A stretch of DNA of 64,000 nucleotides from Acorus gramineus (lineage: Eukaryota; Streptophyta; Magnoliopsida; Acorales; Acoraceae): the NCBI GenBank assembly GCA_030737835.1, contig CM060856.1, positions 18,641,116 to 18,705,115 on the forward strand, read 5' to 3'. This document shows positions 10,344-22,322 of the stretch, one piece after another. How positions within the stretch are numbered: the stretch's first letter is position 1; each line of letters begins with the position of its first letter. The notes under the pieces were generated by a model. The model made no database searches and was not told the origin of the DNA. It worked only from the letters and a program-made list of their open reading frames with translations. Made by a program: the position numbers and the translations under genes.

Positions 10344-10646
10344 TTGGGAATCAAATATCCATGCCTGGGGGTGGATGAGCAATGTGGTCCTGTTTTTATA
10401 GTTACTGATGGTAGTGTTCATTCAATCACTCGGGAAGCAGGTTCTGCTTTTATTCTAATATGTGAAGAGAATGATACAAAGAAGCTCACTGTTTTAGGTG
10501 CAGGCCGGCCTTGTTGGGTGGCCTTGGAACATACCAATTCGTATGGAAGTAGAGGCCTTCCAGATGCGGTTCAGACTGCTCGTAAGATGGGGTTTAAAAA
10601 TTTAATTGTTTGCTCAGATTCTCAAGCACTCGAAGATTTGCTGTAG
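10344..10646 (+). pseudogene. LINE RNase H-like domain (RVT_3 type), first part
   Basis: About 100 codons contain VTDGSVHSITREAGSAF near the start (the Asp-Gly-Ser of the first active-site strand) and ARKMGFKNLIVCSDSQALE near the end (the later catalytic Asp). This is the RNase H-like fold found at the end of plant LINE ORF2, where it would remove template RNA. A TAG at 10644-10646 closes the frame just before the hAT insertion, and the remaining part lies beyond it. The upstream linker is in a different, interrupted frame, so the copy is dead. Confidence 0.6.
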
Positions 10647-10662
10647 GGATCTATGGAGGGAC

Positions 10663-11807
10663 TAAGCCTATCAATTATCTGAAAAAATATCTGCATTCGA
10701 TCTGAATTCGTATCCGAAAATGCAGAAAATATCCGATATCCAAAATATCCGTATCCGTATCTGAAAAAATTATCCGTATCTGAATTGCTTCGATTCGTAT
10801 ACGGATACACCTTTATCCGATCAAAAAATAATCCGATATCCGACGTAACATAATTGTATATATATATTATATTCATTTGATATTTAAGATTGATATGAGC
10901 CAATGGATACTCACGTTTATCACACATATAAACTAACTTTTAGGGTTTACACACTCCCAACCCAAGCAGCCGCCTCTTCAACCCCATCGTATACTCCTCA
11001 CCATCACTTTCACCTCCACCGGTCGCCCCCTTTCAATCTCCACCTCCACCAGCCGCCACCCTTTCAATCTTTTCCGGTATATGCACTCTTCATTTCTTCT
11101 TCTTCTTCTCCTCCTCCTCCTCCCCCTCCACACCCCCCCCCCCCTCTCTATTTTTCACGATTTGAAGGAAGGGGCTTGCGACGAAACAAGCTCACAAGAA
11201 TGGCATCAAGAATCCCCGCTGCCACCACCACATCTCCACACCTTCACAGCAGAGGAACCTTTCATCCACCTTCTCCTTCTTTAATGGGTTCTTGATTTCT
11301 TGTTTCAATGGGTTTTGATGAACACCATCTATTCATCTTAAAAGTGACACCATTTTGGGTTAATTTTGATTGTTTTGATGCGAGTTACTTTTTTTTTTTT
11401 TAATATTATATCATCATCAATATAATCTATTCACCATGTTTATTTGTTTCGGATCAATATCATCTATTCATCGTATTTAATTGTTTCTTGTTTCAATGGG
11501 TTTTGATTATCATCATCTATTCATCTTAAAAGTGTTACTTATGATGTGGGTTTTGATCAATATCATCTTGTCACCATGTTTAATTGCTTAATATCATGAA
11601 TATCATCTACCTTCGATATCATGTTTCACTGTTTCAAATATTTCAGATAATTATCTGAATCCGAATCCGGATGTTCAGATCGGATACGGATACCTATTTT
11701 TGAATATCCGTTGGATATCGGATAGGGATAAATTTTTGGATATTTAGTTTGGATACGGATACATATATGGGCATATCCGATCCATATCCGTTTGATTGAC
11801 AGGCTTA
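10663..11807. mobile_element. Non-autonomous hAT element with gene-like interior
   Basis: The 8-bp direct repeat GGAGGGAC flanks the element exactly (10655-10662 and 11808-11815). The ends TAAGCCTATCAAT and, from the right, TAAGCCTGTCAAT are inverted repeats. Subterminal zones carry many ATCCGATATCC/GGATATCGGAT motifs. The 1145-bp element has no transposase. Its middle (about 10940-11300) is pyrimidine-rich, of higher GC, and reads as a leader followed by a short open frame (from the ATG at 11203). It resembles a captured 5' gene end. Confidence 0.8.
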
Positions 11808-12002
11808 GGAGGGACCCATTGCGTTGCAACAGACAATTTCGTCTATCCGAGCTTGTGATTCTTTGGTGGATAAGATAAGATTTTGCAAATTAAGTTACTT
11901 GTTCAGTTGTTCTCATGTTGGAGCTGCCAAAGTGTTAGCAAAGCATGCTCGAGATTCACATGATCATATTTTCTCAGATAATTTAACTAGCAACACTCTA
12001 AG

Positions 12003-12075
12003 TCCATGTTTGGATACAGAATAAGACTTATTCTACGGTATACAATTATTCTAGCATAAGTGCGTATAACAGTAA
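12003..12075. mobile_element. PIF-type MITE, left piece (right piece at 22950-23275)
   Basis: A GTCCATGTTTGGATACA-like terminus followed by AATAAGACTTATTCT matches, in inverted form, the TGCATCCAAACACC end near 23260. The right piece also resembles, over more than 150 bp, the sequence next to the right end of the PIF element at 44600-44831. The MITE is split by a Tat-type LTR. Its exact borders are uncertain. Confidence 0.45.
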
Positions 12076-12269
12076 TGAAGAGAATTTTTTCCCCTCCAAT
12101 TAAACAGTCAACCTTCGGAGCCTTTCTTCTTGAACTTGGATCCGCTTAGCAATGGATCCTGCACTCAAAAAAGGAATTGGGGAATACCAGTGTGGTGCCA
12201 GCCAAAGGGTCTATGAAGAGATGTATCAATAAGGGAATTCAAAGCAAATCTCACTAACTTGGTGGCTTG

Positions 12270-15200
12270 TGTTATATATGTGTCACTTTTTGGTCTGCTG
12301 GTAACCATTAGAGCATTTTGACAGTTTTTGAGTTTTTTCGTTTTTCGATCGGAACCGCAAAATTTTGGACTGTTAGCTATCGTCCTGAGCTAGAGGACTC
12401 CGATTGAAAATCTAACTGCATATTATGTGTCCTGGTGCCATTTTAAGCCACTCATGAAAATTTCATCGAATTCCGGCAACGTTTCTAAAATTTTGCAGTT
12501 CCGGGGCGTATCCGGGTTTTTAAGTGACTTGCTATAAATACATGAGATCTAAAATTTGAGATGCACTATTCATCATCCCTACCAAAGCATTCTCTCTCTC
12601 CCCTCTCTCCTTTTCTCCCATTTGAAGCCGTTAGAGACCTCAAACCCAAAAACCTAAAGCATAAGAAGTGTAGATCGGGTCCCGATCTACACCCCGGTGC
12701 CTTCAAATCCCGATTCCGGCGAGTCTAGCCTTTCCATCCCCCCCTCTTTCTCCTCTGTTTTGGGCCATTTCGAAGGCCGAGTGAGATCCGGGCGTGGGAG
12801 GGCTTTGGGGAAAGGTTTCGGTGCGCGGAGAGCAACCGATCATCTCTTCCTCCCCTCGGTAAGCCTCTTTTCCCCTCTTTTCTTACTTAGATGTATGTTA
12901 GAAGGGTAGATTTGTGTTTGGGGGGTGGTCGGCGGCTGTGGGAGGCTGTCGGAGGCGGTTGGGGGCGGTCGGAGGCCGTGGGATGGGCGGTGGAGGTGCT
13001 CGGCAGGCTGGGGGCTGCTGTTCGGGCAGCAGGCAGCACAAGCAGCAGCGGCAGCAGCACAGGCAGCGCAGCAGGCTGGGCGCGCGCGTGCGTGCGCGCG
13101 GGCCTGCGAGCGGGCGTGCGCTCAAGGGGGGGGGGAGCTGGCGGCCAACAGGGCGCGTGTGTTGGGCGTGCTGTGCGCGGGTGTGCTGGGCGTGTGGGGG
13201 CTGGGCGAGCTGTGCGTGAGGTGCAGGTCGAGCAGCTGTGCGCGAGATGCTGGTCGAGCAGCTGTGCGCGAGGTGCTGGTCGAGCAGCTGTGCGCGAGGT
13301 GCTGGTCGAGCGGCTGGTGCGAGGTGCTGGTCGAGCGGCTGGTGCGGGGAGCTGTGCGAGAGGATGATGCGCGCGGAGTGCGTGCGGGGCGTCGTGCAGG
13401 GTGCGCGCGGGGCGCGGTGAGGCAGCGGTGGTGCTCGCGGGGCGCGGCGAGGTGGCGGAGGTGCGCGCGGGGCGCGCGCGGGGCGTGGAGGCGTGCGGGG
13501 AGCGCGCGGGCTGCTGCGGCAGAGCGCAGTGGACGCGCGGTGCCCCGGGTGGTGCGGCGGCGTGTCCAGGCGGCGGGCAGGGGCCCGGCGGTGCGCTGGG
13601 TGCGTGGGCTGAGGCGCGGCGGTGCACCCGGGCGGTCGGGTGGCCGTGCGGGTGGTTGCCGGCCGTGCGGGTGGTTGCTGGCCGTGCGGGTGGTTGCCGG
13701 GGTGCTCGGGCTAGCGTGCGTACGGGGCGTATGCACGTTTGCCCAAGTGTTGGGTGGTTGTTTGTGGGTTTTGTGTATTTTTGATGTCTTTGGTAGTAGT
13801 TGTGGATTTTTACTCATTAGTTGATACACTGTCTTGCAGATCTCGACAGACGGTCGCGCGTCGACCCGACTTCCGGTGAGTGGGACAACCCAACCCAGTT
13901 TGGGAGGCGCTACATGCACTTGGGCGTGTACCGTCCTCCCTTGGGGCACATAGTTAGTATTAACTGTTTTATTATAATCCATGCAAGCATGATCTATGTG
14001 TAGAATGCATGCCACCCTAGACTGGTATGTTAGGGACTTGCACCCTTAGGATTTGTGCATGAGCCGTGAATCCTGTCACCCTGCTATCATGCTAGGAAAG
14101 CCCTGGCCTATGCATGCGTCCTATTAGTTTGATTTATTAACTTAAATGCAAACTGTAATATTTATTAGCATGCTTTGGGGAATATAAGGGGGCCTTGTGA
14201 GGTTAACATTGAGACCCGGGTTAGGGTACTCCGTGTTCCTTGTTTGGTTGTCGGATGCCCTATATCGGGACCTCAGGTTACCCTCCCAAGGTCTCTTTTC
14301 CTCATTTTTATTATCTGTATTCCCCGCATCTTGGTTATGCGTGCTGGTGGAATTCTGAAAGAATTCAAGACATTAGAGTTGTAGAGATGTGCTGTCAGCG
14401 GATCCGAGTGGATCATATGCGATGGATAGGCTGTTCTGTTCCCTTCGTTGGATCCGTGTAGAGACTACCTCGGCGTTAGAAAGGTTGTCCCGTGCAGGGG
14501 ATCCCATCAGTAGGCGCCTCCTGATTTGGTAGAAGGACTGTGCCGAACGTGGGGGTGGCCAAACGACCTACGGAGTGAGGAGAGACTACCGGTGGACCAA
14601 GGGTGACCAACAGCCTAGTCAGTCCCAAGAGCCTATGTCACCTATTGAGGGGTGAGGGTGAAGGTGAGGGTATGGTGGGCCGGCGATGCGATGACCCACA
14701 GGATTGTGTATGGATGATTATCAGCCCATTAAGTCCCAATATCCTTTGTCACCATATTGAGGGGTAAGGGTGAGGGTGAGGGTGTGGTGGTTCGGCGATG
14801 TAGCGAACCACCGGACTTGTGATTGATTATGCCACTTTGAGGCTCTTTGTTGTAAATTGTGGTTAATATAAACTGTATGCATGGGTTGTGCTATTCACTG
14901 AGCGTGTGGCTTACCCCTCGCATAAAATATTTTTCAGTGATCACTGAGGAGGACTTGAAGGAGGAGCATCCCGAGCGACTACACCAGTAGCGGAGTAGCG
15001 CCACGTCCCTCGAGTTTTGAGGCCATCAGCATCCTTCTCTTTGTTGTATGTATATATCTCTGTGCTTGGGCACCTAGTTGGATTATGTATGGATTGTGTT
15101 TGTGTGTATATGGACATGTTGGCTCTCACAGGACGTATGATTATGTATCGAGTCTGTAGTATGTTTTGATTACAGATTCAGTCTTTTAGCTTCAGCATTT

Positions 15201-15337
15201 GGTGTATATATTATGTCAGCCCTGCTTTTATCTGTGTTGTCATTTTAGCTGTCGTATGAGTATATTATTGAATTCCTGTTACTGATATCATATATACACT
15301 TGCCGCGTCCCGGGGACGGCCGCCCTGGGGCGTGACA
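12270..15337 (+). repeat. E1 5' LTR
   Basis: It starts TGTTATATATG and ends GGGGCGTGACA. In order it holds an AT-rich promoter-like part with a conserved block near 12400-12550, a very GC-rich block at about 12900-13720, a less GC-rich part, and a (GGTGAG/GGGTGA)n minisatellite with two spaced units near 14650-14800. Confidence 0.92.
12900..13720. repeat. GC-rich degenerate tandem block inside the chromovirus LTR
   Basis: Near 13210-13340 a unit of about 26-27 bp built on GTGCGCGAGGTGCTGGTCGA is repeated four or five times. Around it lie GCGCGGGGCGCGGCGAGGTG-like repeats and (CAG)-like runs. Long open frames on both strands here are a by-product of GC content. The same block recurs in every LTR of this family in the window. 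Confidence 0.85.
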
Positions 15338-15457
15338 AAAGTTGGTATCAGAGCCAGGTCTTGTCAGAGCCAATTGTCTTCTTTTTTGTAGAGATGAGTC
15401 CTAGGATTTCTATATGCGTATTCTGATCCTAGTGTCTGGTTTTCTTAGGTTGCTGAT

Positions 15458-17203
15458 ATGCCTCCTCGCAGAGGACGGCGCGGACGTGGTCCCTCTCGAC
15501 CCTTGGAGGTCTCCGGACCTGCCAGAGTCGAGGATGTTATTGGTGAGTCCTCAGCCGAGAGGTCAGGACCAGCGCAGGAGCCTCCTGCCTGGGAGCGCGC
15601 GTTTGCGCGGATAGCTGATTTAGTGGAGACGCAGACTAGGGCGTTGGAGGCCCAGACCAGAGTGCTAGCAGATCAGGCACGGGAGATACAGGAGCTGCGG
15701 GCGGCCCGCGAGGCAGTACCGCAGGTTCCCTTGGCGGCAGATCCGCCTGTGGTACCCGATACACCCCCAGTTCCCGTGGTAGTCCCGGCGGTCAGAGTTC
15801 AGGATCCTCAGGAGAGGGAGGCGGGGCTAGAGGCTGCAGCGAGGGTGCAGCAGAGTGGCCTCTCAGCCTTTCTGAAGCTCCACCCACCCGAGTTCCAGGG
15901 TCAGACGGAGGACCCCCTTGCTCCAGAGAGATGGTTGATGGAGGTGGATACCATCTTCTCGACGATGCTCTGCACAGACCGCCAGAGGGTCTCCCTGGCT
16001 ACATTTATGCTGAAGGGTAGCGCCGCCGACTGGTGGGCTACCAGATCAGTGGACCTCCCAGAGGGACTGGAGCAGCTCACATGGGCGGGATTCAGGAGAT
16101 ATTTCTTGGAGGAGTATTTCCCCTTCTCGACGCGACAGATAGTGATGCAGGAGTTTGAGCAGCTGACTCAGGGCACTATGTCTGTCGCTGACTACTCCAC
16201 GTGATTCACGAGGCTGTCTAGATTCGCTCCAGCTCTGGTGATGGACGAGGAGACGAGGTGCCGTCTATTTGAGCTCGATCTCAGCAGTGCTATTCGGGTG
16301 CACGTCACCTCCCACGCATTCACGAGGTACTCCGACTTAGTGTCTCGAGCGAAGACCGTCGAGAGAGACCTCGGGATCCAGGTGAGGGCTTCGACCTCGT
16401 CGACAGACCAGAGGCCACCCAGGAGTCAGGACAGAGGGCAGCGCAAGAAGAAGAGGCCCCGCTTCGAGCAGTCAGCGGCTGCCTCTCCTCCAGCAGATGT
16501 GGTGCCAGTGCGAGGTCCGGCACCCATCGCAGCAGTGCCAGTCCAGACGAGGCAACCGGAGACGAGGCGCTGTTATCACTGTTAGCGCGTCGGGCATATC
16601 CTGTACAATTGCCCCGACGCTGGCCGACCCCGAGTGATGCCTCAACAGCAGCAGCTGTTTCAGCAGCAGCAGCAGCCTCAGCGCCAGCCGCAGCAGCCAC
16701 AGGGTGGCCGTGCTGATCAGAGGAGGCAGCCAGCGCAGCAGGCGAGGCGTGCCCCTGCTCCTCAGCCTCAGTTCGTCCAGGGCCGAGTGGCAGCGCTTTC
16801 GGCAGAGGAGGCCCAGGCATCAGGCAGCGTGGTCAGAGGTACTGTTCAGATCTCCCAGCTTCCTGCTTATGTATTATTTGATTCCGGAGCCACCCACTCG
16901 TTCGTGTCTCCCGCTTTCGCGAGACGGACGGGCGTGGCGTCCGCTCCTTTAGATGCCGTATTAGAGGTGTCATTGCCCGTGGGAGACCGTATTCTCCTCA
17001 GTTCAGTGTACCGAGGGTGTACGGTAGAGATCGCGGAGCATGAGTTTTCGGTGGAGCTGGTGGAGCTTGCTATGTCGGATTTTGATGCCATCCTGGGAAT
17101 GGATTGGCTTGCAGCTAGTCATGCCAGCATCGACTGTTTCGCCAAGTCGGTGTCGTTCCACCTTCCTGGTATCGAATTGGCGTCGACCGTCGAACCCCAC
17201 TGA
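15458..17203 (+). pseudogene. E1 gag and protease remains
   Basis: These are the capsid and nucleocapsid parts of the chromovirus polyprotein, followed by the aspartic protease. Recognisable pieces are the start [20 protein letters not shown], a retrotransposon gag region ([20 protein letters not shown] then [12 protein letters not shown]), a Gln-rich linker after the zinc knuckle, and the protease site [18 protein letters not shown]. The same order is seen in E2, E3 and E4. The copy is broken, as its element is. Confidence 0.85.
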
Positions 17204-19300
17204 GATTCGGAGCTTCTTGGGCTTGGCGGGTTATTACAGGCGGTTTGTCGAGGGTTTCTCCAAGATAGCCGTTCCTCTTACCCGCCTCACTCGGAAGGAC
17301 GTTCGGTTCGAGTGGTCCCCTTCTTGTGAGGAGAGCTTCCAGGAGCTGAAGCGAAGGCTCACCTCAGCGCCAGTTCTTACCCTTCCATCTGGGAGTGGTG
17401 GGTTCGCAGTATACACAGATGCATCGCAGTTGGGTGTGGGTTGCGTCCTGATGCAGCACGGTAAGGTGGTGGCTTACGCGTCTCGTCAGTTGAAGCCCCA
17501 TGAGCAGAACTACCCCACCCATGACCTTGAGTTGGCTGCGATCATATTTGCGCTGAAGATGTGGAGGCATTACCTCTATGGAGAGGAGTTCGAGCTCTTT
17601 ACTGATCATAAGAGCTTGACATATCTGCAGTCTCAGCCGGAGCTCAACATGCGTCAGAGGCGTTGGGTTGAGTTCCTTACAGACTACGATTGCGACATCG
17701 CTTACCATCCGGGTAAGGCGAATGTCGTTGCAGATGCGCTCAGTAGGCAGCCCCTGGGCATGGCCGCCCACATGGCTGTCCGTCGTTGGAGGCTTCTGGA
17801 GGAGGCCGCTTGCTGGATCAGTGTTCGAGAGACTCCTGCTGGTGGCTTTTTGGCCAGGCTGGTGGTGCAGCCAGTTCTTCTCGACGAGATCCGCACGGCT
17901 CAGGCTCAGGATCCGCATTTTATAGTCCTCTCTGAAGGCGTCGCCCGGGGCGAGCGTCAGGACTACCAGATTCGCGCGGACGGGATCCTGCGATTCAGAG
18001 GCCGAGTGTGCATCCCCGACGTCGCAGAGCTGAGGCGGAAGATTCTGGACGAGGCCCATCGCTCGAGGTACACAGTGCACCCTGGTGGCACGAAGATGTA
18101 CAGGGGCCTTTGTCGCGGCTACTGGTGGCGCGGGATGAAGACGGATATCGCCCGTTTCGTTGCCCGGTGCCTAGTATGCCAGCAGGTGAAGTCGGAGCAT
18201 CAGTGCCCTGCGGGGAAGCTGCAGTCCATTGAGATCCCTCAGTGGAAGTGGGAGCAGATCACCATGGACTTCGTCTCGGGTTTGCCGAGGTCACGTTCGG
18301 GTCGCGATGCCATCTGGGTGATCGTCGACCGGCTGACGAAGTCTGCTCATTTCCTCCCATCCGACTCACCGATTCTCTGGACACTCTGGCGCAGTTATTC
18401 GTCTCCGAGATTGTCCGTCTCCATGGCACTCCAGTCAGCATCATTTCAGATCGAGACGCGCGTTTTACTTCGAGGTTCTGGCGTAGCCTCCAGCACGCCC
18501 TTGGTACGAACCTCCATTTCAGTACCGCGTTTCATCCTCAGACGGACGGCCAGTCGGAGAGGACGATCCAGACCCTTGAGGACATGCTGCGGGCCTGTGT
18601 ACTCGATTTTGGGGGCAGTTGGGAGAAGCACCTTCCGTTGGTGGAGTTTGCCTACAACAACAGCTACCACTCGAGCATCCGGATGGCTCCCTACGAGGCA
18701 CTTTATGGCCGCAGCTGCAGGTCCCCCCTGTGTTGGGACGAGGTCAGAGAGCCAGCTAGAGGGACCAGAGATCGTTCACCAGACCTCCGAGATGGTGAAG
18801 ACGATTCGCGAGCGTATCCGAGTCGCTCAGAGTCGTCAGAAGTGCTACGCCGACCGCCGTCGCCGTGAGCTCACCTTCGAGGTTGGTGATCATGTGTTCT
18901 TGAAGGTGTCCCCGATGAAGGGCATCTTCCGATTCGGTGTGCGGGGCAAGCTGAGTCCGCGTTTCATTGGGCCGTTCCTCATCCTCGAGCGAGTTGGGGA
19001 GGTGGCCTATCGCATAGCTCTGCCCCCACAGTTGGCTCAGGCCCATGACGTCTTCCATGTCTCGCAGCTGAGGCGATACGTCCACGATCCTGCTCACATC
19101 ATCCCGTTCGAGCCGCTCGTCTTCGAGCCGGACTTGTCTTTCGTGGAGCAGCCGATTGAGATCCTGGACCGCCGTGAGAAGAGGCTCCGCACCAAGACCG
19201 TCCAGCTGGTCAAGGTGCGATGGTAGCACCGTTCCGGTGCCGAGGCCACTTGGGAGCTCGAGGACGCCATGCGTGACGCGTATCCGCATCTTTTCCCTTC
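17180..19300 (+). pseudogene. E1 RNase H, integrase and chromodomain remains
   Basis: The downstream half of the polyprotein. An RNase H domain is seen ([39 protein letters not shown]). Then come the integrase zinc domain (H-H then CLVCQQVK), the integrase core ([44 protein letters not shown]) and a chromodomain (VQLVKVRW then a [10 protein letters not shown] stretch). Chromodomains in this clade are thought to guide integration to particular chromatin. The copy is broken. Confidence 0.85.
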
Positions 19301-19352
19301 TTAGTTGTTCTTGTATTTATTTTGAGGACAAAATTTCCTAAGGGGGGGAGAA

Positions 19353-22322
19353 TGTTATATATGTGTCACTTTTTGGCCTGCTGGTAACCATTGGAGCATT
19401 TTGGCAGTTTTTGAGTTTTTTCGTTTTTCGATCGGAACCGCAAAATTTTGGACTGTTAGCTATCGTCCTGAGCTAGAGGACTCCGATTGAAAATCTAACT
19501 GCATATTATGTGTCCTGGTGCCATTTTAAGCCACTCATGAAAATTTCATCGAATTCCGACAACGTTTCTGAAATTTCACAGTTCCGGGGCGTATCTGGGT
19601 TTTTAAGTGACTTACTATATATATATGAGATCTAAAATTTGAGATAGCACTATTCATCATCCCTACCAAGAGCTTCCTCTCTCTCCCCTCTCTCCTTTTC
19701 TCCCATTTGAGGCCCTTAGAGCCCTCAAACCCAAAAACCTAAAGCATAAGAAGTGTAGATCGGGTCCGGTGCTTTCAAATCCTATTCCGGCGAGTCTAGC
19801 CTTTCCATTCCCCCCTCTTTCTCCTCTGTTTTGGGCCATTTCGAAGGCCAAGTGAGATCCGGGCGTTGGAGGGCTTTGGGAAAAGGTTTCGGTGCGTGGA
19901 GAGCAACCGATCATCTCTTCCTCCCCTTGGTAAGCCTCTTTTTCCCTCTTTTCTTACTTAGATGTATGTTAGGAGGGTAGATCTGTGTTTGGGGGGTGGT
20001 CAGCGGCTGTGGGAGGCTGTCGGAGGTGGTTGGGGGAGGTCGGAGGCCGTGGGATGGGCGGTGGAGGTGCTCGGCAGGTTGGGGGCTGCTGTTCGGGCAG
20101 CAGGCAGCACAAGCAGCACAGGCAGCGCAGCAGGATGGGCGCGCGCCAGCGTGCGCGCGTGCGTGTGCGCGGGGGGGGGGGGGGGAGCTGGTGGCCAGCA
20201 GGGCGCGTGTGCTGGGCGTGCTGTGCGCGAGATGCTGGTCGAGCAGCTGTGCGCGAGGTGCTGGTCAAGCAGCTGTGCGCGAGGTGCTGGTCGAGCGGCT
20301 GGTGCGAGGTGCTGGTCGAGCGGCTGGTGCGGGGAGCTGTGCGAGAGGATGATGCGCGCGGAGTGCGTGCGGGGCGTCGTGCAGGGTGCGCGCGGGGCGC
20401 GGTGAGGCAGCGGTGGTGCGCGCGGGGCGCGGTGAGGTGGCGGAGGTGCGCGCGGGGTGCGCGCGGGGCGAGGCGCTGCGCGCGGAGGCGTGCGGGGCGC
20501 GCGCGGGCTGCTGCGGCAGGGCGCAGTGGACGCGCGGTGCCCCGGGTGGTGCGGCGGCGTGTCCAGGCGGCGGGCAGGGGCCCGGCGGTGCGCTGGGTGC
20601 GCGGGCTGAAGCGCGGCGGTGCACTCGGGCGGTCGGGTGGCCGTGCGGGTGGTTGCCGGCCGTGCTGGTGGTTGCCGGGGGTGCGGGTGGTTGCCGGGGT
20701 GCTCGGGCTAGCGTGCGTACGGGGCGTATGCACGTTTGCCCAAGTGTTGGGTGGTTGTTTGTGGGTTTTGTGTATTTTTGATGTCTTTGGTAGTATGTTG
20801 TGGATTTTTACTCACCAGTTGATACCCTGTCTTGCAGATCTCGACAGACGGTCGCGCGTCGACCCGACTTCCGGTGAGTGGGACAACCCAACCCAGTTTG
20901 GGAGGCGCTACATGCACTTGGGCGTGTACCGTCCTCCCCTGGGGCACATAGTTGGTATTAACTATTTATTTATAATCCATGCAAGCATGATCTATGTGTA
21001 GAATGCATGCCACCCTAGACTTGTATGTTAGGGACTTGCACCCTTAGGATTTGTGCATGAGCCGTGCATCCTGTCACCCCGCTATCATGCTAGGAAAGCC
21101 CTGGCCTATGCATGCGTCCTATTAGTTTGATTTATTTATTTAAATGCAAACTGTGATATTGATTAGCATGCTTTGGGGAATATAAGGGGGCCTTGCGAGG
21201 TTAACATTGAGACCCGGGTTAGGGTACTCCGTGTTCCTTGTTTGGTTTTCGGATGTCCTATATCGGGACCTCAGGTTACCCTCCCAAGGTCTCTTTTCCT
21301 CATTTTTTTTATCTGTATTCCCCGCATCTTGGTTATGCGTGCTGGTGGAATTCTGAAAGAATTCAAGACATTAGAGTTGTAGAGATGTGCTGTCAGCGGA
21401 TCCGAGTGGATCATATGCGATGGATAGGCTGTTCTGTTCCCTTCGTTGGATCCGTGTAGAGACTACCTCGGTGTTGGAAAGGTCGTCCCGTGCAGGGGCT
21501 CCCATCAGTAGGCGCCTCCTGATTTGGTAGAAGGACTGTGCCGAACGTGGGGGTGGCCAAACGACCTACGGAGTGAGGAGAGACTACCGATGGACCAAGG
21601 GTGACCAACAGCCTAGTCAGTCCCAAGAGCCTATGTCACCTATTGAGGGGTGAGGGTGAGGGTATGGTGGGCCGGCGATGCGACGACCCACAGGATTGTG
21701 TATGGATGATTATCAGCCCATTAAGTCCCAATATCCTTTGTCACCATATTGAGGGGTAAGGGTGAGGGTGTGGTGGTTCGGCGATGTAGCGAACCACCGG
21801 ACTTGTGATTGATTATGCCACTTTGAGGCTCTTTGTTGTAAATTGTGGTTAATATAAACTGTATGCATGGGTTGTGCTATTCACTGAGCGTGTGGCTCAC
21901 CCCTCGTATAAAATCTTTTTCAGTGATCACTGAGGAGGACTTGAAGGAGGAGCTTCCCGAGCGACTACACCAGTAGCGGAGTAGCGCCACGTCCCTCGAG
22001 TTTTGAGGCCATCAGCATCCTTCTCTTTGTTGTATGTATATATCTCTATGCTTGGGCACCTAGTTTGGATTATGTATGGATTGTATTTGTGTGTATATGG
22101 ACATGTTGGCTCTCACAGGACATATGATTATGTATCGAGTCTGTAGTATGTTTTGATTACAGATTCAGTCTTTTAGCTTCCGCATTTGGTATATATTATG
22201 TCAGTCCTGCTTTTATCTGTGTTGTCATTTTAGCTGTTGTATGAGTATATTATTGAATTCCTGTTACTGATATCATATATACACTTGCCGCGTCCCGGGG
22301 ACGGCCGCCCTGGGGCGTGATA
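19353..22322 (+). repeat. E1 3' LTR
   Basis: It is collinear with the 5' LTR and slightly shorter, mainly in the GC-rich tandem block (about 19975-20710). The direct repeat GCTTG follows at 22323-22327. Confidence 0.92.

Larger units (their letters stand above)
10140..12024 (+). mobile_element. LINE 3' fragment, split by a hAT insertion
   Basis: The plus strand encodes pieces of the C-terminal end of a plant LINE polyprotein. LLWQIWKMRHAVVFKRQ, near 10160-10220, is the usual linker. An RNase H-like domain follows at 10344-10646 and resumes at 11816-12000. The resumed part (KIRFCKLSYLFSCSHVGA then AKVLAKHA) matches the end of that domain in plant LINEs. The gap between the two is exactly a hAT element with its target duplication. 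The fragment ends near 12.0 kb at a MITE border. Confidence 0.65.
12270..22322 (+). mobile_element. Full-length Tekay-like chromovirus E1 (Ty3/gypsy)
   Basis: A 10,053-bp element with LTRs of about 3.0 kb (12270-15337 and 19353-22322), flanked by the 5-bp direct repeat GCTTG (12265-12269 and 22323-22327). The primer site TGGTATCAGAGCC at 15343-15355 fits initiator Met tRNA, and the polypurine tract is at 19341-19352. Recognisable parts are gag with a CCHC knuckle near 16.59 kb, protease (DSGATHSF near 16.89 kb), RNase H ([11 protein letters not shown] near 17.42 kb), integrase (zinc domain 18.05-18.21 kb, core 18.24-18.68 kb) and a C-terminal chromodomain (19.20-19.30 kb). I do not see the reverse transcriptase core. 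It is broken, with roughly five or more breaks. The LTRs differ by a few percent by eye, so it is probably one to two million years old. Confidence 0.92.

Noticed and set aside
12887-14015. Long ORFs on both strands (up to about 300 codons) in GC-rich LTR blocks, also near 20 kb, 32 kb, 40 kb, 50 kb, 53 kb and 55 kb
   Set aside because: They are rich in Ala, Arg, Pro and Gly, overlap in several frames on both strands, and coincide with CpG-rich tandem repeats where stop codons are rare. Frames are not conserved between copies.
14640-14800. Interstitial telomere
   Set aside because: The hexamer is GGGTGA/GGTGAG, not TTTAGGG, and occurs at the same place in every LTR of the family.
18259-19289. 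Minus-strand ORFs opposite the integrase region, also 33525-34070 and 36919-37401 on the plus strand
   Set aside because: They are shadows of the gag-pol coding strand. The domain motifs lie only on the other strand.
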